Positions 1-9,474 of a stretch of DNA of 64,000 nucleotides are shown piece after piece. The position numbers and the translations under genes were made by a program. The notes beneath the pieces were generated by a model. That model was not told the origin of the DNA, did not search any database, and was given only the letters and a program-made list of their open reading frames with translations. The DNA is taken from contig JASANH010000299.1 in the NCBI GenBank assembly GCA_030248295.1, forward strand, positions 62,001-126,000, given 5' to 3'. How positions within the stretch are numbered: position 1 is the first letter of the stretch; every line of letters begins with the position of its first letter. Origin of the DNA: Mesodorylaimus sp. YZB2_4 (taxonomy: Eukaryota; Nematoda; Enoplea; Dorylaimida; Dorylaimidae).

Positions 1-115
1 TAGTCGCGTGACTTGATTGCCTTCCTGCAGTCGGAGTTTTTGTCCCGCTGACTTCGGTCGGCCACACTCTCCTACGCCTGCCGGCATGGTTGCACTGCAG
101 TACTTCATTGCACAT
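1..115. repeat. Fragment of dispersed MITE-like repeat (R1)
   Basis: This stretch shares the track 'acttcggtcggccac..tctcctacgcctgcc' with copies near 33.12-33.20 kb and 51.68-51.76 kb. It is a fragment of the short dispersed repeat best seen at 51572-51757. No coding content is visible between here and 769. An open frame at 490-738 has no recognisable features and looks like chance. Confidence 0.5.
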
Positions 116-769
116 TTTGGGAAAGGCATTTTTAGGGTAACATTCAAAATCAATAGCAAGGCCAGATAAATTAAAGTTTAGTGAGCGCAAATTTCAAACG
201 TCATCAGTGACATTCCGTTCAGGCGATCCTGATTTTGTGTAGTACAATTTTTTTATTGTGGGATTCTGGCTTTTCAAAGGGTCACCAGGCCACACGATAA
301 AAGAATACTGGGGGTGGATGTTAAAGTTTAGTGCTTGTCACGGTATATTATGAGCCTTACTATTGTATGGATCTTTCCAAAAACCACCAAATAGATGCTT
401 GGTAAATTCAAATCTTTTCATGGTTCCTGCGCTCCTAAAGACTTGGAATACAAACTGTACACAGACAACTGCGCGTCTCTTGCTTTTGCATGGTGGGTGC
501 AACCTGTGAAACGGCAGTAGGATTGGGGCCTGCAAGCGGGGGGCCAACACAGTTTTACTATTTCGACCCATATGTGCGTGTTTCCTGGCGTGGGGAGGCC
601 TACAGGGTAGAAATGTTACTGAGGTTTCTACATCGACAAAAAGTTCAAATTTCCCATTACACTATCCCACAGATTTTTAGCACACACGAAAGAGCCTTAA
701 TTTCTCTACCTGTACCTACAGCTATCAAATCAAGCTAGGAATTGCGAATCAAATCCGATGCATTTATAG

Positions 770-904
770 GATTCATACGACAGGGCGATGACAATATTGA
801 AATCTCATCCTGACACGTTAAAACGATTGGCCAAGTCTCTTTTGGAAAATGAGACATTGGACTTCAAGGAGGTGAAACAGATCATTGAAAATAATTCTAA
901 ATAA
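770..904 (+). CDS. YME1L: Last exon of YME1L/FtsH-type mitochondrial AAA metalloprotease (partial)
   Basis: An acceptor (tttatag, ending at 769) opens a frame of 44 codons with a TAA stop at 902-904. The peptide starts DSYDRAMTILK and contains LAKSLLENETLD, which matches the C-terminal helix of YME1L (DSYERAK..ILK, then LAEALL.YETLD). YME1L is the i-AAA protease of the mitochondrial inner membrane and degrades intermembrane-space and inner-membrane proteins through an M41 zinc protease domain. The AAA and protease domains are not in the window and must lie to the left, on the same strand. The call rests on about 44 residues, so another FtsH-family member (paraplegin/AFG3-like) is possible, but the DSY..A..IL and ETLD motifs fit YME1L best. 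Confidence 0.7.
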   Translation, partial: DSYDRAMTILKSHPDTLKRLAKSLLENETLDFKEVKQIIENNSK

Positions 905-1442
905 TCAGTTTTTTTACATTCATTGTATTTGATTAACTAGACCTTTTTGATATTATTTCTTACAGCTACGGTTCTTAGGTCATTTTTAGTTATTAGTTTC
1001 TTTTTATGCCTGGTTGTAAATGACTGCGTCATCAAAACCTTTTAATGAAAACCTCCCATTCGACGAATAAGATTTCCGATTTTCCGAGTTTTCTTATCAT
1101 TAGAAAACTATGCGCCCACTTTTCAGCCTACTCTTGTGGGAACATGCCCAACGCAAAACAGCCCTCCCACAGGCACACACAGTTTTAATCTTATTCGCAT
1201 GGCACCAACTTGTTGCCTCGTGTACTGAGTGACGGAGGGACTGTTTCAAATTTTATCGCTTATCAATGACTGAAAATGCGAACCTGGTAAATCCTCTAGT
1301 ACGTTGCTTACACTAAGTTCGTCTTACTTGCGCTTTCTCGGGTAGTTGACGCAGGAAAAGATGCCTGAATACTGGCTGATTGATAAGAGCCTAGCGGAGG
1401 CTCGACAAACGACACGCGTTTCCTGCCGTATTAGAGCTAGCT

Positions 1443-1505
1443 GATTGGGAGATAAGCGATGGCGTCAATCGATGCTAGATCAACAGCCAATCATCCATAT
1501 AAGGC
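1443..1505 (+). promoter_or_regulatory. Core promoter of the aminotransferase gene (CCAAT and TATA-like)
   Basis: An ATATAAGG TATA-like box lies at about 1498-1505, some 80 bp before the start codon at 1582. A CCAAT box is at 1488-1492 and an inverted CCAAT (ATTGG) at 1443-1447. The spacing suggests transcription starting near 1530. The rest of 905-1440 shows no gene. Confidence 0.5.
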
Positions 1506-1581
1506 GGTGAGAGTCGGGAAACTGTCACAAATAGTGCAATCGCTTCCTGCAAGACGATAGCCCAACCCGTTCTTTACAAAA

Positions 1582-2919
1582 ATGGACTATGCACGTTTTC
1601 TTAATGCCACTTCTTTTAACCGTACTTATTCGCCCTTGAGAAAAGTATGGTCAATTCAACATCGAGCGGGCCCTTCGATGATCAGTCTAGGAACTGGTGC
1701 TCCAAATCCACGGTGTTTTCCTTTTGAATCCGTTGTTATCACGACGAAAGATGGGAAAACGATCACACTCAAAGGTCAAGAATTAAATACGGCCCTGAGT
1801 TATACGGACTCGTTGGGATTGCCTTCATTGATCGAATGGTTGCACGGCTTCCAGAAACGCCTTCACGATCCGCCATACGCTAGAGAAGATCAAAGTTTGA
1901 ATCAAATCATAGTCACTCCGGGAAGTCAAGATGGACTGTGCAAAGTGCTCGAAATGCTATTGGAACCTGGCGACTCGGTGCTCGTGCCTGAGCCAGCCTA
2001 TCCAGGCGCTCTTTCGGCCATGCGACCAATGCGAGTCAATTTCTTACCCATTCAAATGGACGAGGATGGAGTCGACCCAGAAAGTTTGCGTCAAGTTTTA
2101 AAAGAACAAGAGAAAAATGCTTTGAATAGCCTGAAAGGACGAGTCATGCCGAGAGTGCTTATCATCCAACCGAATCACTGCAACCCGACTGGTGTCTCAA
2201 CAACTTTGCAAAGACGCAAAGAGATCTACGAGCTCGCTTGTCAATACGATCTTCTGATCATCGAAGACGATCCATATTATTTCTTAACATTCGATCACGA
2301 GGGAACTGGTCATCGATTGCCACCACCCAGTTTTCTCTCCTTCGACACCGAAGGTCGCGTTTTGCGCTTAGAATCCTACTCGAAAGTGGTCAGTGCTGGC
2401 TTGCGAGTAGGCACTCTGAGCGGACCCCGTCCTTTGATCCAACGAGTAATGATGCACATCGACTGCTCCAGCCTTCACGCCAGCACCTTCACCCAAACTA
2501 TGCTTTACCGACTTTTGGTCGAATATGGTCAAGATGGGTTTTTGGAACATGGAAGGAAAGTAGCCGAATTCTATGAGAATCAATGCCAAATGATGCTAAA
2601 TGCTGCCAAACGCCATCTGACTGGTTTGGCAACATGGAATCGACCGAGTGGAGGCATGTTTCTTTGGATCCAATTGCTAGACGTTAGCGATACGCAACGA
2701 ATGATCACTGAAAAAGCATCAAAGAAAATGGTCATGTTGACTCCTGGCAACGTGTTCATGTGCGACGACATGAAACCAACGTCCAATTTGAGAGCCTCCT
2801 TTTCATGGGCCAGCGAAGAACAGATGAACGAGGGCTTCCGTCGACTGGCTCAAATGGCTTGCGAGGAAGAAAAGACTAGAAAAGTTATTTTGAAAAGATC
2901 TGCCAGTTGCATTGCTTGA
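1582..2919 (+). CDS. AADAT: Kynurenine/alpha-aminoadipate aminotransferase, mitochondrial type (AADAT/KAT II)
   Basis: A 445-residue fold-type I PLP aminotransferase. The family transfers the amino group of 2-aminoadipate (lysine breakdown) or kynurenine (to kynurenic acid) to 2-oxoglutarate. The N terminus, MDYARF, matches the MNYARF start of vertebrate AADAT, and the first 90 residues follow that family closely (SMISLG.G.PNP, then FPF). Substrate and cofactor motifs are in order: TPGSQDGLCKV near 112-122, EPAYPGAL near 137-144, NHCNPTG at 198-204, IIEDDPYYFL at 226-235, and the Schiff-base lysine K268 in SYSKVVSAGLRVG. The conserved arginine that binds the substrate carboxylate is near 405 (NLRASFSW). 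Length is close to the human enzyme (425). The whole frame is one exon with a good start context (aaaaATGGac). No long N-terminal mitochondrial leader is obvious. Candidate poly(A) signals (ctataaa, cataaa) lie near 2980-2995. Confidence 0.93.
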   Translation: MDYARFLNATSFNRTYSPLRKVWSIQHRAGPSMISLGTGAPNPRCFPFESVVITTKDGKTITLKGQELNTALSYTDSLGLPSLIEWLHGFQKRLHDPPYAREDQSLNQIIVTPGSQDGLCKVLEMLLEPGDSVLVPEPAYPGALSAMRPMRVNFLPIQMDEDGVDPESLRQVLKEQEKNALNSLKGRVMPRVLIIQPNHCNPTGVSTTLQRRKEIYELACQYDLLIIEDDPYYFLTFDHEGTGHRLPPPSFLSFDTEGRVLRLESYSKVVSAGLRVGTLSGPRPLIQRVMMHIDCSSLHASTFTQTMLYRLLVEYGQDGFLEHGRKVAEFYENQCQMMLNAAKRHLTGLATWNRPSGGMFLWIQLLDVSDTQRMITEKASKKMVMLTPGNVFMCDDMKPTSNLRASFSWASEEQMNEGFRRLAQMACEEEKTRKVILKRSASCIA

Positions 2920-2995
2920 GGAGGAATTAGAATTGTACTGCTTGTACTACATGCTGTTTATTACTGCCTTATCTAAATGCTATAAAGTGTTTTCA

Positions 2996-5545
2996 TAAAA
3001 AACTGTGCTGGAAAATTTGACTTTGTCTTTAATAACCCTTGACTGTCGCCTGCGCAAGTTGTCGCCTACTGCAGTGGAAGTGACTGTGGACTCGGCGGAA
3101 AAGACAGAGACTCACGATCGAACGACGAAACAATTTTATCTGTCCTAAAGCACAGACTCACTTATGAGCGGACTGCTCGCAAGGGCTACTCAAAGATATT
3201 ATAAGCGACCTAGAGCTCACTCCATTCTCGTCAGCGCACAACATATCGCAAAAAAAACAGATAAGGAAACTACGCACTGGCACATAGAAAGATCTGTACC
3301 TTCGGCTATTAAAGAAGCCTTCCCACATCTGCCATTCGAAAGAAAAAGGCTCAACGAGGAAAACCTTTCTCGACACATTTACTCGAATCACAGTACCAGT
3401 CTGCTTGCAATGGGTGGGTCTGTTACGCTTCGTTAATTCAGCTCAGACTCCGGCCGAAGACTCTACAGGATTAAGCACTCAGCTATGATAATAATGGAAA
3501 CCTGCAGAATTTTCTTTGTTTTCATGGTTAATTGCATCTCGATACGGTTCACTTAATTTTTGTTCTTCGCAAGCAGCTGCTTGCTCCAGATGCATTCTTA
3601 TTTTGGGCTGCGGGGAAAGCTGCTACCCAGCGACTGGGAACTATGTAGAGCTAGTATTAAGTGAAGTGCTCGCTCTGAGGTGTGTAAGGTGGTGTAAACA
3701 GCCTTTTTGTAGCCACGCTTTAAGTGTGGTTGTGACTTTATGGGAGTGTAAGCCATTGTGTAGGTGAACCAGGTACTACCTTGTCTTTTATTAAGTCTTT
3801 TTTGATCATAAGAGGATGGATTTGAAAGAAGTATATTGCATTTTCTGCATAGAAAGGAAGGATACAAAATATAAATTTCCGCACAATTTCACGATGACGG
3901 GTAACGGTATGAATGTAAGGTACGGGTACATTTAATGTGAGATTGATTTCCAAAGCCTGCAAAAATAGCTGTGCTTATGTTCAACTATCACATTTTGTCC
4001 ACAGGACTTTAGCATGCAGCCAAAGCACATTGTTGTCCGAAAAAATTTTGGATCTCTATATATTGTGAAAAACGCGAGTAGTCTATGCGTCAGATATTCT
4101 AAAATTGTGAAAGTTTATATGAGCGCATTATGAAAAAAATGAAAAAATTGACTGTATTATTTTTGGTAAATCTTACTGAATTGCGCCACAGATGACAAGC
4201 GCTGCTTCCTTGAAAAGCAGAGTCGTTTATTACAGTATACGAGTATGAAGCTGCTTGCACCCTGTTTGGACAGGGATCAGGTTCTATTCGCATTGCGTCT
4301 AATCTCATTAGCTGTAACTTTCGAATACTGGACGTCGTAGGATGGTTAAAACTGAGTAAATTATCGAATCTCGCAGAAGTATTCCACGCGGGCGGCCGAG
4401 AGACTTTTTGCCCCGCTGCAAATTCTAAGTCACACTTTGCACCAGCTTTAAAAAGATTCTCCGTGCCCGAGCCTTTTCAGCTAAAGCTTGTTCCCAAATT
4501 TTGTCAAATACGTTGTGATGTAAAGACTGCTTATGGCGGTTGTCATATTGGGGCAGAGATGCCGTGTTTCTTCCGTTTGCCCTCCGTTTACACGCTACCA
4601 TTTCAATGCCGTCGAGTGCAGTTCAAAAAGGTTGTTTGCAGTTGTGTTTAAACTAGTTATTTTATCATTAGTTGGGTGCACACTTTTATTGTTCTACCGA
4701 AATTTGGCTACAGTAAAAGTGACAGTAGATTTGTCTGTTTGCTAATACTTTGCGCATGGTCGTCTTATCTTGGATTATGCAAGGACACGTGAGCTAGCTG
4801 CTTCTTTCACTGTATCAAACACTGATTTTGAGCGTTTCTTCTAGCGTTTGGAATTGACGGAAATGGTGTAACGTAGATTAAAGGTCGCTTTCATGCCCGC
4901 TGCTTTGAACTAAACAGCTTTTTTATTTTGACTGCTTTTTTATCACGTTTCGTTTACAGATTTTCAGTAAGACTTATTCTCCACAAGCAAAGCACCCTTA
5001 CAATAGCATATTGGCTTAACTCAATTTTTTTTGGGAGCGAAATTGGTAGGTTAGTGGAAGGTCTCCCCCAGGCCCCCCCCCCCCAGACTCTGGGTGGTCC
5101 ATTTTGACAGCGCACATTAACTCTGAAAGTTGACCTCAGGATGAATATATTTTTCAGCAGTTGATACCATATGCAAGTTATCTAGGAGGTGATTACAACT
5201 AGCATGATAAAATCTGATCGTACATTTATAATCGGTTTTCGCAATCCTTCTAAAAGAGATCGTCAACCCGAGAAGTATCCTGCTCATATGACAAGGGCCA
5301 TTACCTTCTTTAATTCTCATTCAAGTTTTTAATTTACATAACTCCAGCTGAGGGACCAGCTCAAATTAGGCATTTACTGTACTGTACATCTTACAAGCAC
5401 TGTTCCTCGAACAAATAGATGCTGGTCTCCCGTCTTCATATTCACCCGCCATAGAGCCGCAGTTGCTCAGTCAGTTCAGGCGCGCACGCAGGATTTCGAG
5501 GTCATAGGAGACCAAAAATATTTGCATGAATATGCTATAATTTAG
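2996..5545. other. Intergenic region, no recognisable gene
   Basis: Short open frames occur on both strands (for example 3164-3436 plus and 4463-4745 plus), but none shows a domain, signal peptide or convincing exon boundaries. A run of 12 C lies at 5073-5084. Base composition is AT-rich and irregular, as expected for decayed intergenic sequence. Confidence 0.6.
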
Positions 5546-5560
5546 AGCACCAATGAGCCC

Positions 5561-5760
5561 TTATCGCTCGAGCGGGGGTGGGTTGCTCTCCTGATGGTGA
5601 TTGGGTGGCTTCCATCGAAGTTTGTAATTCCTCACAGGCATAAGTTCTAATGGGTCTTGCTGAGGCTCTCCAGTTATATCCTTCGGAGTGGTTTCTTCTG
5701 TTGGTGTCTGGGTGGATGAGTCCTCTTTCACCGATGGGGTAGACACTGGATCAGGTTGGG
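5561..5760 (-). pseudogene. Duplicated fragment of the PAN-gene tail exon
   Basis: The minus strand encodes a short peptide with TPSVKEDSSTQTPTEETTPKD. This is almost the same as TSPSVEKDPSAQTPTEETIP in the Pro/Glu/Thr-rich third exon of the PAN gene at 9475-11030. Nucleotide similarity to about 9970-10085 is clear along the track gtggtttcttctgttggtgtctgggtgga. No PAN module, signal peptide or splice context is attached, and the frame ends at 5561. It is read as a broken, duplicated exon piece from an ancient copy of the neighbouring gene, not as a working gene. It abuts an 'acccga' repeat at 5748-5812. Confidence 0.65.
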
Positions 5761-5812
5761 TTTAACCCGAACCAACCCGACCCGACTTCACCCGAAAGTT
5801 TCTGACCCGAAA
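5748..5812. repeat. Degenerate ACCCGA/GGGTC(AG)GG repeat, copy 1
   Basis: Irregular tandem units of aacccga/cccgac occur here. Similar stretches with gggtcaggt/ttgggttttggg units lie at 14274-14352, 17036-17118, 36786-36868 and 43196-43246. They look like copies of one low-complexity dispersed repeat. Confidence 0.5.
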
Positions 5813-6078
5813 TTATAGCAGCTGAGGTTCCTTTGAAAAAAACTGTGCACGATTTCTCCCGACATGCAGTGACTTTGGTGCAAGGTGACTGTGTGAAAAT
5901 ATTCCGATGGAGATATCTCATATAAGCACCCAAACTCTCATCTTTTATTATTGCCCAAGTAATCCTTAGTGAATCCTTATAAAGCAACATTCCTTTGTAT
6001 TTCCCACAATAGTGCTCGAATAATTAAAAAATGCCTTACATGAGTAGGTGTTTAGCGAGTATGATCTGCCCGCTAGTC

Positions 6079-7359
6079 TTAGCAAGATGGAAAAAATGTA
6101 AAGGCGCCCGTGCTGTGACTTTTGAACACAGTAAGCTGCTTTGTTATTGTAACGGTTACGTCGATAGGATTATTATTGGTGCAAACTGGATCGCTGACAA
6201 GTGTTTGATCAGGTAATCGAGCAAAGAAACCTATCTCTGTTAGGCGTGTTATAAGGGCACATTTCCGCAGGTCGCTTTTTACAGAATTTTGTTTTCTGGA
6301 ATGGTATGGCGCGTTATCCATGAGTATAACGGAGTTAGGCTTTAGGTTTGGGAGAAGACTTTCTTCAAACCATTCCTCAAAGTTATGCGAGTCCCTATCT
6401 TTGTGGAAGTCTTCAGGTGCCACTGAATTTTTTGAAGGAAACACCAAGAGGGCGTTAGGTACAGGGCCTGATATCTCGATCGCATTTACAATTATCAGGC
6501 GTCTGCCGCCGCTACTGGCATCTGGCAGACCGAAGGACAAGCCAGAATTAGGATGTCTAGCCTCGTTTGGATTTGGTTGCACTCGCTGGTCTTGCCATAC
6601 TCGGCTAGGGGCATCATTGCAGTCAAACCAAGTTTCGCCCAAATAAACCAAATTGCGATTTTCCCGCCTATACTCTCGAATCTTTTGCACGTATCGAGCC
6701 CTCCAGTTAAAAATGTCTGAGCGCTCCATCAGATGAAGGCTTTTCCCTTTGCGACGGCCGTATTTGAACCCTAGCTTGCGCAAGATTGCATAAAGCATTG
6801 TCGATCCATAAGGGAATCTCTCACTGAGATCCCTTTTCACTTCGCGCAAGATTTTCTGTATCGTTGGATTTTCTTTTCGAGCAAAAAATCCATGCACGAT
6901 TCGGCGTATCGCTGACATGTCAAAATCATCGAGACCAGCCTCCTTGCGGCGTAATCGTCGCCGTCTTTTTGAATGGGCTTCCTGCCTAACAATTTTTGCG
7001 ATGGTATGCCGACTAATCTTGACTGCAGCTGCAGTGGCGCTTTTTGAATTGTCGCTAAATATTGAGAAATACAAATACACATTGATGATAGTTTGCCTTA
7101 ATTGGTCATGAATTTTTCCCCTTTCTTGTACAGGGGCGATTGCTTCGGTATGGGGAGCCGAGTTTAGATGTGTTTTCCGAGCTGCACCTATGATGTTAAA
7201 ACTTTGGTCAATGCTGTTGTTGGAAGTGATAAAGCGGTGGTTCCTGATGAATGCAGAATCGTCATTGATGTTGTGAGAATGGACGTGCTGTCGCGAGCAC
7301 CCCATGCATTTGGCCGTAGCCGAGGAACATTTCTTGCATAGCTGTGCTCCCATTCGCAA
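6079..7359 (-). mobile_element. Tc1/mariner-superfamily (DDE_3) transposase, catalytic Asp lost
   Basis: A single 426-residue frame. An HTH-like N-terminal part (SATAAAVKISRHTIAKIV, near 107-124) is followed by a basic linker KRRRRLRRKE, a second helical region (NPTIQKILREV..., FPYGSTMLYAILRKLGFKY) and the DDE core. The first catalytic block reads LVYLGETWFD where the family has L(D)ETW: the first Asp is Gly at 241, a single-base change. The second block is intact (SVILMDNAPYHS, D348). The C-terminal part after 6250 does not follow the family's ..NPIE.. block well; only NNPID remains. No terminal inverted repeats were found. The frame is open along its length, but the protein should not catalyse transposition. 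It sits between the PAN pseudo-exon and the first complete PAN gene. Confidence 0.8.
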
Positions 7360-7434
7360 GGTCGTTTGCGTCCTGGTTTTCTAGTGCCACTACCAAAATT
7401 AGCAAGCGTTGCCACATCCGTTTCTTCGTCTAAA

Positions 7435-7515
7435 TCAATGCTTATATTAATGCCCATATCAATATCCATGTCAATATCCGCATCAATATCCGCATCAGGG
7501 TCGACGTCGACAAAA
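7435..7515 (-). repeat. Short tandem repeat encoding an Asp-Ile/Asp-Ala tract
   Basis: Units close to atatccgcatca/atatccatgtca repeat about six times. On the minus strand, in a frame different from the transposase, they encode DADIDADIDMDIDMGI. The frame spans 7188-7598, overlaps the 5' part of the transposase frame and may be its frameshifted upstream part. No domain is recognised. Confidence 0.5.
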
Positions 7516-7835
7516 TCATCACCACTATTGCTTTCACTGGCCAGCAGTAACAGGATCATAACATGGGAAACCTTCATGGGAAATCCTTGCACCGACAAAA
7601 TAGAATCTACGGCGGCACGCTAAATTTATTGTCAACATTTAGCGTGCACAACTGTTTTTTCTATGCGTCGATAAGGTTAGGCGGCTTGCGTCATGACATT
7701 CCTTCACTTTCAGTTTTAACTCTTGTCATTTCCCTTGGGGGCAAAGGTTGATTAAAATGTGTCAAAAATCTCACTCATAGTCAGCTTGACAAATATAACT
7801 GATATCCTGATATCCTACATTTGACGACTCTTCGT

Positions 7836-8035
7836 GCAGCAGACGGGACCACGACATTTGAAATTTTACGCGGTCCTAGCATAAAGATGCGCAGGATCCA
7901 TGGCCTCGTCGTTTCTCGACTTTTGATTCTCCTGGTTCGTGCATGCAGCCGACAGCCTGGCGCCACGGTCCGACTGGCTGGAGGCGGCCACAGATAGATT
8001 GAAAAGATTATATGTAGGTCCAAACTGCATGTGTC
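7836..8035. repeat. Dispersed repeat R2, copy 1
   Basis: About 200 bp is 80-90% identical by eye, and co-linear, to 28935-29128. The shared track is cctcgtcgtttctcgac followed by ttttgatt and a conserved stretch around agccgac. The second copy is inside the intron of the M60-like peptidase gene. No coding capacity or tRNA-like head is visible. The surrounding 7640-9470 holds no recognisable gene. Confidence 0.7.
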
Positions 8036-9474
8036 AGTGAGCAAAGAAAAATATTCTTATAGGAGCCAGTACCAACTGCCGTTGGTAAATCTTCTCTACC
8101 ATTGCAATCTGATTCAGACGCTCAGGGATCTTCAACATCGATACCAGATCGTGGGATGGCGCCAGATGCACCGGTACAAGTATCGCAGTTGAACAGTTCC
8201 ATCGTACATACATGTTGATGAGTTCGTTTTCCCTATCGACTATATAGTATAACAATTGTTTTGGGGCTTCAGGAAAGTATTTCGTCCGTTTTTGCGTTCG
8301 CTCAAATGGCCTTTATGCATAGCGATGAATTATTCATGCTCGAAACGAGTTTCAAGCGCCGACGTTTCGAGGAAAAACAGCATGCATGAAGCAAATTCTG
8401 CAAATCCTGGAGTTGAACAGGTATGAATGGTTTCTGTAAGTGCTAATAGTAGTACTTGCAAACTTGCTCTATATTTTACCCGTTTGACCTACAGTATCTT
8501 TCAAACAAGTGACCCAACCCGAGCCGAAAGTACAGATTTTGATCCGGGGTCTAGATGGGAAGTCAACTCCCAAACAGGGGGTGTGTCGCTGCCTCTAGAG
8601 GCAAAATTGTTTGAAAATTGGCCTCTTGCAGACATAACTTCCCACTACTCTACGAATAGATTTGCAGGAAGTACCTCTTTTAAGGCAAGAAATCACTCTC
8701 TAAACTCAGCCAAAACTCAACCCCACCCCCTTCCAAAAGGCAAGAGGTGCAGTATCTTCATGGATTCTGACCGACCAAACTTTCAAAATTAGGACCTGAG
8801 CGACCTGATCTCTGACTGCGAGTCGACAAGAAATCAGATCAGCTCGATATCATCATCATTTCTCGTTCCGTCACAGTCAGACTGACATGTCGAATCAGAC
8901 TTATTTTGGGGGGGCCTGGGTACGTTTTTGAAACACAAGGATCCGTCGATTGGAAACCAACGAACATCATACGGCAACGGCTTCAATGCTCTGTGTGCGG
9001 ACAAACCACAAACTCATGCTGGCGAATAAGGCTGACCCCAAGTGGAAAGTGGTTTTTTGGAGTCGGGCTTAAAAAATCAACCTCCACAGCCCAGAAACCA
9101 ATCTTCCAAAGCACTAAATCTGTATTTAAAGGTGTTTGAGACTGAAGTTAGGATAATAAAAGTCCTGACGCCCCTGTACTTTTTTATGAATTACGTGTGA
9201 AATCGCGCTTGATTAAACATTCTTACACGTGTTGTCGCGCATGAGGCCCGCGCGAGGATTTTCTAGAGTTTGTTATGACGACAGGTGAATCAGCGCCCCC
9301 TATTTTAAATTCGTGCATATTCTGGGTCAGTCGTAGTAACAGCATGGATAGCGGAAAGTTGTATGTCGGATAAGACACGTGTCATAAGAGGTACCAGCTA
9401 CCCATGTCTCACGTTGGATATTAGGAACATCCATCTTGTGAGTTAGCAATAGTATTTCACTTTGCACAAAGCAT

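Noticed and set aside
3164-3436. Plus-strand open frame of 90 codons
   Set aside because: No domain, no signal peptide and no clear splice sites or promoter; an antisense frame of similar length overlaps it. Treated as chance.
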